A program made the translations under genes and the position numbers. Source: Sporomusaceae bacterium UBA7701 (lineage in GTDB: Bacteria; Bacillota; Negativicutes; Sporomusales; UBA7701). Taken from it: 64,000 nt of DNA. The first letter of the stretch is position 1. The number at the start of each line of letters is the position of its first letter. The stretch covers positions 130,200 through 194,199 of the forward strand of contig DLGF01000025.1 in the NCBI GenBank assembly GCA_002482545.1. Direction: 5' to 3'. Below are positions 8,366 to 17,673 of the stretch, in pieces. The notes beneath the pieces were generated by a model. The model ran no database searches and was not told the DNA's origin. It saw nothing but the letters and a program-made list of their open reading frames with translations.

Positions 8366-10228
8366 CTATTTAAAACCATAATGCTTCAATTTCCTCCAGA
8401 GAGTGGAACGGCTAATGCCGAGAATTTTGGAGGCTTCGGCATACTTTCCTTTGGTCAATGCAAGCGCTTTGCAGATCTCTTCCAGTTCATCAGGCACAAT
8501 TTGGGTGGAAGCACTGTCAAGTTGATCACCGATCATTTGGCTGATTGCGGTTCCATCAATGCTTTCGTGTTTATGAACAGCTATGATTCGTTCTATAACA
8601 TTTCGCAATTCGCGAACGTTACCCGGCCAAGAATATAGCGAAAGAGTTTGAAGGGCAGAGGACGTAAGCTTAAGTTGTCGCTTCATGATGCCTGAATTCT
8701 CTTTTAAGAAAAACTCAGCCAGTATTTTAATATCCTCTTTGCGATCTCTAAGAGCGGGAATTCTAAGTTGAAGGACATTTAGGCGATAGTACAAATCGGA
8801 TCGAAATTTATTTTCATTTACAAGGGTCCACAAATTTTTATTGGAAGCAGCCACGACTCGGACATCCACAGGAATGACGCTGTCACTGCCTAAACGCATG
8901 ACTTTTTTCTCTTGTAAGACTCGAAGAAGTTTTCCTTGCGTGGTGTATTCCATTTCACCTATTTCATCAAGAAAAATCGTTCCGCCGTGGGCTACTTCAA
9001 GTAGTCCCGGTTTTCCTTTTTGATTGGCCCCGGTAAAGGCTCCGCTGACATATCCAAAAATCTCGCTCTCTAGGATATGTGTGGGCAAGGCGGCGCAATT
9101 GATGGCTACAAATGGACCCTGCCGCCGCCCACTATAGTTATGGATGCTTTGAGCGAATACCTCTTTACCCGTACCGGTCTCACCATGAATTAAAATGGAT
9201 GCATTAGTCAAGGCAAATTCTTTTGCAACCGCTATTGTTTTTGATAGAATGGTGCTTGTCCCAAGGATATCCTCAAAATGAAACCCAGCAACATGCCCGG
9301 AGGCGTATATGCGGCGCCTTACCCGAGCTTCCATCTGTTGAATCTGGTTGACATCCTGAAATGTAACTACAGCACCAACCGTAATATTATTAACTACGAT
9401 GGCAACTTTATTGCAGAGAATGTCAACTTCGTTAATTTTTAATATTTGCCCGATATCATCTTTTCCTGTTTGCATAACCTGCTTCAAATCGATTTCTGGC
9501 CAGATATGGGAAATTTTCTTGCCAATTGCCTTTATGCCATCGATACCTGTAATACGTTCTGCTATAGGGTTAAAAAAAGTGATGCGATAATCGCTATCTA
9601 CGGAAATAATTCCTTCATAGGCATAATCAAGGACCGCCCGAAACAGGCTGGTCTTTGTTTTTTCCAAATTGCGCGCCTGCGCAATTCGCTTCGCTTCCTG
9701 GGCTGCTTGCAGAATACTTTCTGCTCCACTATCAATCAATTCGAAAGCACAATGATGTTTCTGAGCTATTTTCCCGGTAATGGAGCCGCCGATAATAACA
9801 TTTGCTCCGTCCTGAAGGGCTTGTAACACTTGGAATTCTGTTTCTTCCTCCAAATGGATGGGATAAAGGCGGATATCCACTCCTAAAATTGGACCCAGAA
9901 AGTCCATTCCGTGAAGTATGGAAGGAAAGGAAACAGCTCCGATGCAACATCCGTGCAACTTAGCATTTTCAATAGCGCGAATGATATCAAACCCGGTAAT
10001 TGGAATTTCAACAATAACTACTTCTATTCCGGCATTTCTAATAGCAGTAGCAGTTCCTCCACGGGTAATGATGATCTCGGTACCTTTCGCAACAAGGGAT
10101 GAGGCAATTCTGACACCTTCGCTAAGCAAGCCTATTTCAATATCGATATCGCTATGCCGATTTTTAAATAATTCGCAAGCTCTTTCATACATGCTGGCAT
10201 CCGGGGCCAAAAATGCTATATGCGACAT
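8366..10228 (-). CDS. PrpR-type sigma-54-dependent transcriptional activator
   Basis: This 620-residue enhancer-binding protein should activate the -24/-12 promoter at 10352. Residues 1-170 are a PrpR-N type sensor domain (RGGTATAIRNAGIEVVIVEI). A PAS domain follows at about 200-300. The AAA+ sigma-54 domain has Walker A GETGTGKE and the sigma-54 contact loop GAFTGANQKGK. A Fis-type helix-turn-helix lies at the C-terminus (ASKILGISRSTLWRKL). The ATG at 10228 is preceded by GGAGG; an upstream ATG at 10258 has no such site. It is divergent from the hydro-lyase/transporter operon that it likely controls. The sensed ligand, probably a carboxylate, is inferred from PrpR relatives. Confidence 0.93.
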   Translation of the reverse strand: MSHIAFLAPDASMYERACELFKNRHSDIDIEIGLLSEGVRIASSLVAKGTEIIITRGGTATAIRNAGIEVVIVEIPITGFDIIRAIENAKLHGCCIGAVSFPSILHGMDFLGPILGVDIRLYPIHLEEETEFQVLQALQDGANVIIGGSITGKIAQKHHCAFELIDSGAESILQAAQEAKRIAQARNLEKTKTSLFRAVLDYAYEGIISVDSDYRITFFNPIAERITGIDGIKAIGKKISHIWPEIDLKQVMQTGKDDIGQILKINEVDILCNKVAIVVNNITVGAVVTFQDVNQIQQMEARVRRRIYASGHVAGFHFEDILGTSTILSKTIAVAKEFALTNASILIHGETGTGKEVFAQSIHNYSGRRQGPFVAINCAALPTHILESEIFGYVSGAFTGANQKGKPGLLEVAHGGTIFLDEIGEMEYTTQGKLLRVLQEKKVMRLGSDSVIPVDVRVVAASNKNLWTLVNENKFRSDLYYRLNVLQLRIPALRDRKEDIKILAEFFLKENSGIMKRQLKLTSSALQTLSLYSWPGNVRELRNVIERIIAVHKHESIDGTAISQMIGDQLDSASTQIVPDELEEICKALALTKGKYAEASKILGISRSTLWRKLKHYGFK

Positions 10229-10240
10229 AAATTGCCTCCG

Positions 10241-10261
10241 TGAAACAAAATGAAACATTTT
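10241..10261. promoter_or_regulatory. Candidate upstream activator site for the PrpR-type regulator
   Basis: TGAAACA occurs at 10241-10247 and again at 10251-10257, a 10-base period, so both copies face one side of the helix. It also contains the dyad AAAATG-AAA-CATTTT (10247-10261). It lies about 95 bases upstream of the -24 element, a normal distance for an enhancer site, and just before the regulator's own start. Assignment is inference. Confidence 0.45.
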
Positions 10262-10351
10262 TTAGTTATTATAAAACGTTTAGCAATAAAATACAACACT
10301 GAATGTTCTTTTTCTTAATATTTTATCAACTAGTAGGCGGTTTGGCGGGAA

Positions 10352-10367
10352 TGGCATATTTCTTGCA
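10352..10367 (+). promoter_or_regulatory. Sigma-54 (-24/-12) promoter of the hydro-lyase/Tct operon
   Basis: TGGCAT-ATTTC-TTGCA matches the TGGCAC-N5-TTGCA consensus at all but one position, with the invariant GG and GC ten bases apart. It is nearly identical to the promoter at 26363. The operon's first start codon lies about 130 bases downstream. Confidence 0.88.
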
Positions 10368-10500
10368 ATTATAATTGCAACAGCACTGCATTATGGTGCC
10401 AATATATGTTTCAGTTAGGCATGGATAGACCAATTCATTATGCAATCAAAGTTGTTTTTATGTGTAAGTTTTGCAAACCATATTTCCTAGGAGGAGTGTC

Positions 10501-11754
10501 ATGCACGCACTTGAAAAAATTTTAGCAAACGCAGCAGGAAAGGAGGCTGTTGCCTCAGGCGAGACCGTGAATTGCAAGGTCAATCTGGCTGGAATAAATG
10601 ACCTATATCTTCAAACACTGCGATCTTTTTCTGAAATAGGCGCCAGGAAAGTTTGTGACCCCGACAAGGTGATCGTATTCTTAGATCATTTTGCTCCGCC
10701 GTCCACTATAAAACAGGCTGACAATCAAAAACAGTTCCGAGAATTCTGCCGGGAGCAGGGGATCGACTTATTGATGGATATCGACCAGGGGGTTTGTCAT
10801 CAAATATTGGCGGATAAGGGTTTGTCTTACCCTGGCGAAATACTGGTTGTGACTGATTCGCATACGACGACCCATGGGGCGTTCGGAGCCTTCGGAACAG
10901 GCGTGGGTGCAACTGATCTTGCGATAATCCTGGCCACTGGCCGACTATGGTTCCGCGTGCCGGAAATTATTCGGATTAACCTCGAAGGGCAGCTTTCTAA
11001 AGGTGTTTTTGCCAAAGACGTCATTTTGCATGTGATTGGTAAACTTGGTGCCGATTATGGCGTATACAAAGCAATAGAATTTACCGGTCCTGTCCTCAAG
11101 CAGCTTAGCATATCGGAACGGATGGCTCTCTGTAACATGACGACGGAGATGGGGGCGAAAACCAGCTATATTCAGCCGGATGAAATCACGCTGGAGTTTT
11201 TGAACAGTAAAGTAACGCGGGATTATAAAATTTACACGACAGACCAGGGTTATAAGTATACTGCGGAGCACACATTCGATGTGTCTGACTTAAAACCGCA
11301 AGTGGCAGCGCCGCATAGTGTGGACAATGTTTCAAATATCAGTGATTACAGCGGAACGCCGATTAATCAAGCTTTTTTGGGGACCTGTACAGGCGGCCGG
11401 GTGGAAGATTTAGCAGTAGCGGCAAAAATCCTCGCAGGCAAGAAAATCAATCCGCGCACTCGATTGTTGGTTGTTCCGGCTTCTAAGAGTGTTTTTCTGG
11501 AAGCAATGGAAAAGGGATTCGTTCAGACGCTGGTTGAAGCAGGGGCTACTTTTGTTACGCCAGGATGTGCCGCTTGCCTGGGGACTCATCAGGGTATGCT
11601 GGCGTCAGGCGAAACTTGCATTACCGCTTCCAGTAGAAACTTTCCAGGACGCATGGGGCACCATAAGGCGGAGATATTCATAGGGTCTCCCGCTGCAGTC
11701 GCCGCTGCAGCTCTTGAAGGTGAAATTGTTGATCCATCCAAATATCTCGACTAA
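10501..11754 (+). CDS. 3-isopropylmalate dehydratase/aconitase-family hydro-lyase, large subunit
   Basis: This is the large subunit of a two-part [4Fe-4S] hydro-lyase of the LeuC/homoaconitase/dimethylmalate-dehydratase group. It has 417 residues. The motif DSHTTTHGAFGAFGTGVGATD is at 119-139. The three cluster-binding cysteines are C296 (GTCTGG), C356 and C359 (PGCAACLG), and the substrate-binding SSRNFPGRMG follows at 377-386. The ATG at 10501 has GGAGGAG upstream. The neighbours are a transporter, a D-hydroxyacid dehydrogenase and an RraA-like protein rather than leuA/leuB. A catabolic substrate, a branched di- or tricarboxylate, is therefore more likely than leucine synthesis. Confidence 0.9.
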   Translation: MHALEKILANAAGKEAVASGETVNCKVNLAGINDLYLQTLRSFSEIGARKVCDPDKVIVFLDHFAPPSTIKQADNQKQFREFCREQGIDLLMDIDQGVCHQILADKGLSYPGEILVVTDSHTTTHGAFGAFGTGVGATDLAIILATGRLWFRVPEIIRINLEGQLSKGVFAKDVILHVIGKLGADYGVYKAIEFTGPVLKQLSISERMALCNMTTEMGAKTSYIQPDEITLEFLNSKVTRDYKIYTTDQGYKYTAEHTFDVSDLKPQVAAPHSVDNVSNISDYSGTPINQAFLGTCTGGRVEDLAVAAKILAGKKINPRTRLLVVPASKSVFLEAMEKGFVQTLVEAGATFVTPGCAACLGTHQGMLASGETCITASSRNFPGRMGHHKAEIFIGSPAAVAAAALEGEIVDPSKYLD

Positions 11755-11767
11755 GGAGTGCGTGACG

Positions 11768-12274
11768 GTGGAAAAGGTGATCAGAGGAAAAGCTTTTGTT
11801 TTCGGTGCCAATGTTGATACCGACCAGATATATCCGGGGCGTTTCCTGGAATTAACCGCCCAGGAGGATTTGGCAAAACATGCCATGGAAGGCGTCGACC
11901 CGGATTTTGTCAAGGAGGTTTCTTCCGGAGATATCCTTGTTGCTTCTACGAATTTCGGTTGTGGCTCCAGTAGAGAACATGCCGTAATCACATTAAAGGC
12001 GGCAGGAGTGGGTGCTATTCTCGCGGAGTCGTTCGGTAGGATTTTCTATCGTAACGCAATCAACTTAGGAATTCCGGTAATTGTATGCCCTGGTATCAGC
12101 ACCAATGTGGAAAAAGGGAATATTTTATGTGTCGATCTATCAACCGGAAAAGTATTGAATGAAACTTCCGGGGTAACCCTCCAAGCCACCCCCATATCGG
12201 ATTATGTGGTTACTATCTTGAGTAACGGTGGAATTAAGCCGTTGCTACAAAACCAACTGAAATGTTCGGGATAG
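11768..12274 (+). CDS. 3-isopropylmalate dehydratase-family hydro-lyase, small subunit
   Basis: This is the swivelling small subunit that completes the LeuCD-type enzyme. It has 168 residues with FGANVDTDQIYPGRFL near the N-terminus and the conserved NFGCGSSREHA loop. GTG at 11768 is chosen because it lies 9 bases after AAGGAG; GTG at 11762 is too close, and the frame extends to an ATG at 11714 inside the large-subunit gene. A 220-base spacer follows, in which I see only a palindrome ACAAAT-gt-ATTTGT at 12316-12329. Confidence 0.9.
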   Translation: MEKVIRGKAFVFGANVDTDQIYPGRFLELTAQEDLAKHAMEGVDPDFVKEVSSGDILVASTNFGCGSSREHAVITLKAAGVGAILAESFGRIFYRNAINLGIPVIVCPGISTNVEKGNILCVDLSTGKVLNETSGVTLQATPISDYVVTILSNGGIKPLLQNQLKCSG

Positions 12275-12494
12275 GCATAGCGGATTTGTTAAACTAACCA
12301 CCGGAATGACAAATAACAAATGTATTTGTGATTAGCGAGGCCGCAGTTAACGACTTTTCTGGATTGGAGGGATCGTTTAGGAAGCCATTCAATAAAGCAG
12401 TTTACTCCGAAACGGTAATTGGTGCGATGATCAAAGGTACTTGCTGATGATGGTCGGAGCAATTAAAAATTAAAACAAGAGAGGGAGAGTTTCT

Positions 12495-13190
12495 ATGAGT
12501 ATTGGTTTTAGAGTATTTTTGAAAAGGGAATTGCCACCGAAGGAAGTTGTTAAAGGGTTTGAGGGAATCCCGGCGGCTAATATTGCCGACTGCATGAGCA
12601 GATCCAGTGCCATGAGCTCAAATATTCGCCTGATGAGTGCGCCGTCTGAAAAGAAAATGGTAGGAGTAGCACTTACGGTCAAGGCTCGTTCGGGTGATAA
12701 CCTTATGATTCATAAGGCCCTTAACATCGCGGAAGAAGGAGACGTGCTGGTCATTGCCAATGAGGGAGGACAATGCCATTCGTTGCTTGGCGAAATTATC
12801 GTGGCCTATGCCAAAACTCGAAAAATAGCTGGTATCGTGTTGGATGGCCCGATTCGTGATGTAGACACCATATATACCATGGGGATTCCTGTATACGCGA
12901 CTGGCGCAACTCCAGGAGGCCCTTATAAGGAAGGCCCCGGGGAGGTAAATGTTCCGGTCGCTTGCGGAAATATTCATGTTAACCCCGGCGATATTATTGT
13001 GGGCGATAGTGACGGAGTTATCGTCATACCGAAACAAGACGCCAAGCCCTTGTTGGAGATAGTGGTAGATTTCTCAATAAAAGACCAGGCTAAGCTTTTA
13101 GCCGCGCAGACAGGCAAGGCTGACCGGGCCTGGGTGGATAAGGACCTGGAACGAAAAGGCTGCGAAATTATTGACGGTGTATATAAATAA
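12495..13190 (+). CDS. RraA-like protein (HMG/CHA aldolase family)
   Basis: This 231-residue protein has the RraA fold shared by the regulator of RNase E activity and by metal-dependent 4-hydroxy-4-methyl-2-oxoglutarate aldolases. The lyase-type signature is visible: GGQCHSLLGE near 91-100 and GIVLDGPIRD, with R121 and D122 as the usual pyruvate and metal contacts. Set among a hydro-lyase, a dehydrogenase and a tricarboxylate transporter, an aldolase or oxoacid decarboxylase role is likelier than RNase control. The ATG follows GAGAGGGAGAG at 12478. Confidence 0.8.
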   Translation: MSIGFRVFLKRELPPKEVVKGFEGIPAANIADCMSRSSAMSSNIRLMSAPSEKKMVGVALTVKARSGDNLMIHKALNIAEEGDVLVIANEGGQCHSLLGEIIVAYAKTRKIAGIVLDGPIRDVDTIYTMGIPVYATGATPGGPYKEGPGEVNVPVACGNIHVNPGDIIVGDSDGVIVIPKQDAKPLLEIVVDFSIKDQAKLLAAQTGKADRAWVDKDLERKGCEIIDGVYK

Positions 13191-13231
13191 CAATTTTTCC
13201 GGCTAATAGCAAAATGTTGTGGGAGTAGATA

Positions 13232-14215
13232 ATGATGAGTAAAAAATGGAACGTATACGTAGCGCGAAAGTTGCCGGAGCCATTAGAGGAAATGCTTCGG
13301 GAGTATTGCGAGGTTGAAATAAATCCAAGAGATGTTCTTGAAGATAGAAAAGTCTATTTGCAGAAGATAAAAGGCAAAGATGGCTTAATTACGGATTCGA
13401 GAGTGGCTGTTACTGAAGAAGTGTATGAAGCGGCGGGGCCGCAGTTAAAAATTGTTTCGAACTACGCTGTAGGGTTCAATAATATTGACGTAGCGGGAGC
13501 CACGAAGCGCGGAATAGTCGTAACCAATACCCCTGGCGTTGTGAATAACGCAACGGCAGACATCGCCTGGGCACTTATGTTTGCTGCTGCACGTCGGATT
13601 TCGGAGGCGGACCGGCTGATTCGTACGAAAGAACCTTGGGGATGGACACCTTCTTTTTTACAGGGAAGGGATATTGTGGGGAAGACCCTGGGGATCATTG
13701 GCGCGGGCCGCATTGGTACGACAATGGCTAAAAGGGCCAGAGGGTTCGACATGAACATTCTTTATAGTGATCGATCGCGTAATGAAACACTGGAGCAACA
13801 AATGGGGGCTCGTCAGGTTGACGTTGAGACACTGCTTCGCGAAGCAGACTATGTTTCTCTTCACACCCCTCTTACAGCGGAAACTCGCCACATGATCAGC
13901 GCAAAGCAGTTCGAAATAATGAAACCTACCGCAATCCTGATTAATACCTCGCGTGGCGAAATAATAGATGAGAAAGCCCTGGTTGAGGCGCTGCGCACCG
14001 GACAGATCTGGGGCGCGGGATTGGACGTCTTTGAAAAAGAACCCTGTGTTACTCCTGAACTTTTCGAGCTTGATAACATTGTTATGACGCCGCATATCGG
14101 AACGGCCACCATTGGCACAAGAAGAGCGATGGCTGAAACGGCGTCGCAAAATGTCATCGATATCATGCTTGGAAAGCCATCAGCCAAGGTGGTTAATCCG
14201 GAAGTATTAAAATAA
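13232..14215 (+). CDS. D-2-hydroxyacid dehydrogenase (NAD-dependent, GyaR-like)
   Basis: This protein interconverts a D-2-hydroxyacid and its 2-oxoacid with NAD(P)H. It has 327 residues. The Rossmann motif GAGRIG is at 157-162, and the catalytic set is R241 (NTSRGE), E270 (FEKEP) and H288 (MTPHIG). It most resembles glyoxylate/hydroxypyruvate reductases. In this operon it probably oxidises the hydroxyacid made by the hydro-lyase, or reduces the aldolase product; neither can be decided from sequence. Two ATGs start the frame (13232, 13235). Confidence 0.88.
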   Translation: MMSKKWNVYVARKLPEPLEEMLREYCEVEINPRDVLEDRKVYLQKIKGKDGLITDSRVAVTEEVYEAAGPQLKIVSNYAVGFNNIDVAGATKRGIVVTNTPGVVNNATADIAWALMFAAARRISEADRLIRTKEPWGWTPSFLQGRDIVGKTLGIIGAGRIGTTMAKRARGFDMNILYSDRSRNETLEQQMGARQVDVETLLREADYVSLHTPLTAETRHMISAKQFEIMKPTAILINTSRGEIIDEKALVEALRTGQIWGAGLDVFEKEPCVTPELFELDNIVMTPHIGTATIGTRRAMAETASQNVIDIMLGKPSAKVVNPEVLK

Positions 14216-14347
14216 AAAAGATTTGCAAATACGAAGCTGAAATAACCGGTGCGTTGTAGTATAACCAAACGAGGTACGCGCCGGGAGAATCTAGAGCAGC
14301 TTTTGAAAATTGACCAAAACGGCCAAAAGAAAAAGGAGGATATTCCT

Positions 14348-15328
14348 GTGAAAAAAAAGTTATTTGCTATTTCGTTAATAATTCTAATGATGATCGGATT
14401 GGTCGGGTGTGGTAAGAGTGATAACCCGAACGCAGGGTCAAGTCAGGCTTCTAAGTATCCCGCCAAGGCAATAAATTTAATCGTTCCATTTAATACAGGC
14501 GGCGGCGCCGATTTAGCGGCAAGGGCTTTTGCAAGCATTGCTCCCAAATATTTAGGGCAATCGGTTATTGTCATCCAAAAACCTGGAGCAGCAGGAACGG
14601 TAGCTCATACTTCACTGAAAAATGAGAGACCCGATGGATACACCCTCATTATTACCGGCAACAGCCCCAGCACGGTGGCTCCTTTCCTGGAGAAGGTACA
14701 GTATGATCCCATTAATGATTTTGAGTTTGCCGGGAGATTCACCAATCTTCATAATGTTCTCGTCGTGAAACAAGATGCACCTTGGAATACGATTGAAGAG
14801 TTTATTGCCTATGCTAAAGCAAACCCTGGAAAAGTTAAAGTAGGTACTTCCGGGGCTAACAGCATGGATGATCTTATGGTTCGTATGCTCAATAAATCAT
14901 TAAATATTGAACTGGTTCCGGTTCCGTTTGATTCGACTTCCGAAGCTGTTATGGCTGTTCTGGGAGGTCATATCACCGCGGCATCCGGTTCGACCTCCAC
15001 CTGCCTCCCCCAGGTTCAAAACGGCAGTCTGAAACCACTGGCCATCACATCTGATACGCGCGACCCGTCTTATAAAGATGTTCCTACGCTCATTGAACGT
15101 GGCATTAATTTGTCGCTGAACAACTCTATTGGTATTGCAGCTCCCAAGGGAACTCCGAAAGAAATTATTGAGGTCTTGGAAAAAGCCATAAAACAAACTG
15201 TTGAGGATGAAGGCTACAAAGCCGTTGCAGCCAAGTTTGGCCTGACTGTAGACTACCTGAATGGTTCCGATTTCAAGGCGACTACCCAAACGGAAGGGGA
15301 AAAGGTTAAGGGAATTATCGCCAAATAG
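14348..15328 (+). CDS. Tripartite tricarboxylate transporter substrate-binding lipoprotein (TctC/Bug family)
   Basis: This is the extracytoplasmic receptor that hands a carboxylate to TctAB. GTG at 14348 follows AAAGGAGG and gives a lipoprotein signal (KKKLFAISLIILMMIGLVGC) with the cysteine to be lipidated. The mature part has the Bug signatures YPAKAINLIVPFNTGGGADLAAR and KPGAAGTVAHTSLKNERPDGYTL. It has 326 residues in total. A strong stem-loop lies between it and the tctB-like gene. Confidence 0.92.
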   Translation: MKKKLFAISLIILMMIGLVGCGKSDNPNAGSSQASKYPAKAINLIVPFNTGGGADLAARAFASIAPKYLGQSVIVIQKPGAAGTVAHTSLKNERPDGYTLIITGNSPSTVAPFLEKVQYDPINDFEFAGRFTNLHNVLVVKQDAPWNTIEEFIAYAKANPGKVKVGTSGANSMDDLMVRMLNKSLNIELVPVPFDSTSEAVMAVLGGHITAASGSTSTCLPQVQNGSLKPLAITSDTRDPSYKDVPTLIERGINLSLNNSIGIAAPKGTPKEIIEVLEKAIKQTVEDEGYKAVAAKFGLTVDYLNGSDFKATTQTEGEKVKGIIAK

Positions 15329-15361
15329 TTAATATCTCCTTTCTTTTTCCGGTTAGTTCCA

Positions 15362-15400
15362 GGCAGCAGGCTGTAGCGATCAGATGGGCAGCCTGCTGCC
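15362..15400 (+). terminator. Stem-loop between the tctC-like and tctB-like genes
   Basis: GGCAGCAGGCTG (15362-15373) pairs with CAGCCTGCTGCC (15389-15400) around a 15-base loop, with no T-run. It is probably an mRNA-stabilising or partial-termination hairpin that would raise binding-protein levels over the membrane subunits, as in many binding-protein operons. Confidence 0.55.
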
Positions 15401-15457
15401 CGGTGCCTCCATATATTTGAAATCGTACAATTCCCATAGCGAAGGAATGGTGTAGTT

Positions 15458-15952
15458 ATGATGGATGACAGATTGTCGAATTTTAACACAAAAGTCAGCG
15501 TTCTATTTGCGATGGTATTAATCTTGTCCGGCGGCGCAGGTGCCTTCGTTATAGTTAATACCTTACAATTGACTGATTCAAATAATGTATTTGGACCGGG
15601 TTTTTATCCGCTTATTTTGTGCATTATGTTGCTGCTGACCAGCTTCTATCTTCTATATCAGTTGCTGTATGGTAATAGTGAAAGTGTCGTGATAAAGGAA
15701 GTAATCGATAAGGCTGCTGCGGCAAGATCCTTTAGTTTGCTTGCCTTAATTATTGTGGCTGTTCTTGCGATGCCGTTTTTGGGCTTTATTGTAGCGATGT
15801 TCGGATTTTCTTTCATTCAAATGACTTTTCTAGACCGTAATAAACAACCATTACGCTGGAGGATAATTTACCCGGCGGTTATTTCGGGCGGTATCTACTG
15901 GCTTTTCACGTCGCTGTCTATTCCCTTGCCTGTACCATTCTGGCTGAACTAA
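15458..15952 (+). CDS. Tripartite tricarboxylate transporter, small membrane subunit (TctB)
   Basis: This 164-residue protein has four predicted hydrophobic segments and the TctB-family FGPGFYPLILCIMLLLTS stretch. It forms the membrane complex with TctA and ends 10 bases before the next gene. The start at 15458 has GAAGGA 11 bases upstream; a second ATG at 15461 is equally possible. Confidence 0.88.
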   Translation: MMDDRLSNFNTKVSVLFAMVLILSGGAGAFVIVNTLQLTDSNNVFGPGFYPLILCIMLLLTSFYLLYQLLYGNSESVVIKEVIDKAAAARSFSLLALIIVAVLAMPFLGFIVAMFGFSFIQMTFLDRNKQPLRWRIIYPAVISGGIYWLFTSLSIPLPVPFWLN

Positions 15953-15968
15953 ATAGGGAGGTATGTCT

Positions 15969-17471
15969 GTGGAAACATTTGGATACTTGATACAAGGATT
16001 TAGCGAAATCTTCACGCCACAAGCGTTATTTTACTGTTTACTGGGGGTCACTCTAGGAAATTTTATCGGCGCTCTTCCGGGCTTGGGCCCGTCAGCCGGC
16101 ACTGCTATTTTGCTACCTATTGCCGCCAGTATGCCACCTGCGATCGCCTTGATTATGCTGTGTGGAATTTATTACGGCGCTATGTATGGCGGAACAATTA
16201 CGTCTGTTTTATTAAATATTCCAGGAGAAAGTTCAGCCATCATGAGCGCGGTGGAAGGTTTTAAACTGGCTAAAAAAGGCCGGGGTGGCGTTGCTCTTGG
16301 GATTGCGGCAATCGGATCATTTATTGCCGGTACCATAGGAGTTATCGCGCTTACCTTCTTTGCTCCGCCGCTTGCCGAAAAAGCCCTGCTCTTTGGACCT
16401 GCGGAGAAGTTTGCTTTATTGGCGCTGGCCTTTACTTTTGTCTCCAGCTTTACGAGTGGTGCGTTGAGTAAGAGCCTAATCGCTCTTTTCCTGGGTTTAC
16501 TCGCAGCCACCGTTGGACAGGATGTTCTGACCGGTGTGCCCAGGTTGACTTTCGATACGGAGTTTCTCTTGGACGGGATCGACTTTGTTCCCGTAGTTAT
16601 GGGCTTTTTTGCCTTGGCAGAAGTTATGAACGAGATGGAAAAAGGTGAGGCGACGGAGGAGATTGGTGTTGGCGCGTTAGGTCGAGTCATACCCAATGCT
16701 CAGGAACTGCGGGAAAGCGCGATGCCTTGTGCAAGAGGAACCTTTTTAGGCTTCATCTGCGGCCTTTTGCCGGGCGCCGGCGCTACAATTGCCTCTTTCT
16801 TGGCCTATGGCGCTGAGAAGAGATACTCAAAACGGTCTGAAGAATTCGGCCATGGCAGCCTGGATGCGATTGCCAGTACGGAATCGGCCAACAATGCCGC
16901 TTCAGCCGGACATATGATTCCGCTTATGGCTTTGGCCATCCCGGGATCGTCCACAACAGCAATTCTTTTGACGGGATTCATGATGTTTGGCCTGCAGCCA
17001 GGGCCGCTGCTTTTCACTCAGCATCCCGATATTGCGTGGAGTTTGATTGCCAGCATGTATATGGGTAATGTAATGCTTCTGATTATGAACATTGTTGGCA
17101 TACCGTTATTTGTCTGGGCGGTAAAAAAATCCACGCCTTTCTTGGTTCCCTTGGTGGTAACCATAACGATTGCCGGTGTATTCAGCGTCAATAACTCCAT
17201 GCGGGATGTATGGTTGACAATTGCGTGCTGTCTGGTCGGCTATATTTTGACGAAACTGGAATTTTCAATGGTTCCCATTCTATTGGGAGTAGTCCTGGGC
17301 GGTTTAGCAGAGACCAGTTTCCGCACGGCTCTACGCATTTCTGATGGTAGTTTTATGACTTTTCTTGATAAACCGATCAGTGCGACCCTTTTGTTCATTT
17401 CCTTAATCATTATCGTAGCACCAATCGTAATGTCTAATATAAAAAAACGGAGAGCCTTAATTAATCCGTAG
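15969..17471 (+). CDS. Tripartite tricarboxylate transporter, large membrane subunit (TctA)
   Basis: This large permease subunit has about a dozen transmembrane segments and the paired TctA motifs GNFIGALPGLGPSAGTAILLP and GFICGLLPGAGATIASFLAYG. Near it lies the conserved SANNAASAGHMIPLMALAIPGS. GTG at 15969 is preferred because GGGAGG (15956-15961) is 7 bases away. The ATG at 15963 is only 1 base from that site, too close to use it. Together with TctB and the binding protein it makes a full ion-coupled carboxylate importer. Confidence 0.92.
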   Translation: METFGYLIQGFSEIFTPQALFYCLLGVTLGNFIGALPGLGPSAGTAILLPIAASMPPAIALIMLCGIYYGAMYGGTITSVLLNIPGESSAIMSAVEGFKLAKKGRGGVALGIAAIGSFIAGTIGVIALTFFAPPLAEKALLFGPAEKFALLALAFTFVSSFTSGALSKSLIALFLGLLAATVGQDVLTGVPRLTFDTEFLLDGIDFVPVVMGFFALAEVMNEMEKGEATEEIGVGALGRVIPNAQELRESAMPCARGTFLGFICGLLPGAGATIASFLAYGAEKRYSKRSEEFGHGSLDAIASTESANNAASAGHMIPLMALAIPGSSTTAILLTGFMMFGLQPGPLLFTQHPDIAWSLIASMYMGNVMLLIMNIVGIPLFVWAVKKSTPFLVPLVVTITIAGVFSVNNSMRDVWLTIACCLVGYILTKLEFSMVPILLGVVLGGLAETSFRTALRISDGSFMTFLDKPISATLLFISLIIIVAPIVMSNIKKRRALINP

Positions 17472-17536
17472 AATAAGTTTAGCCGTGACCTATATTTGCA
17501 AAGTTTGCTAAAGTTTGCTTATCTATGAAGCGAGTC

Positions 17537-17585
17537 TACCGGCTGAATTTACTCAGGATCAAGGAGATTCAGCCGGTATTTCATT
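17537..17585 (+). terminator. Inverted repeat after tctA (possible terminator)
   Basis: TACCGGCTGAAT (17537-17548) and ATTCAGCCGGTA (17567-17578) form a 12-bp stem with an 18-base loop, followed by TTTCATT. The T-run is weak, so some read-through into the PPC gene is likely. Confidence 0.55.
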
Positions 17586-17673
17586 ATCCACTGCAAGTTA
17601 TGCGATTCTCATTATCTCGCTATCAATCGGGACGACGGGGATTTTAACGGTAATAAGGGGGTAAGGAAAGACG

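Noticed and set aside
12310..12447. Open stretch of about 45 codons between the hydro-lyase and the RraA-like gene
   Set aside because: Length is within chance, there is no ATG or ribosome site at its head, and I recognise no domain.
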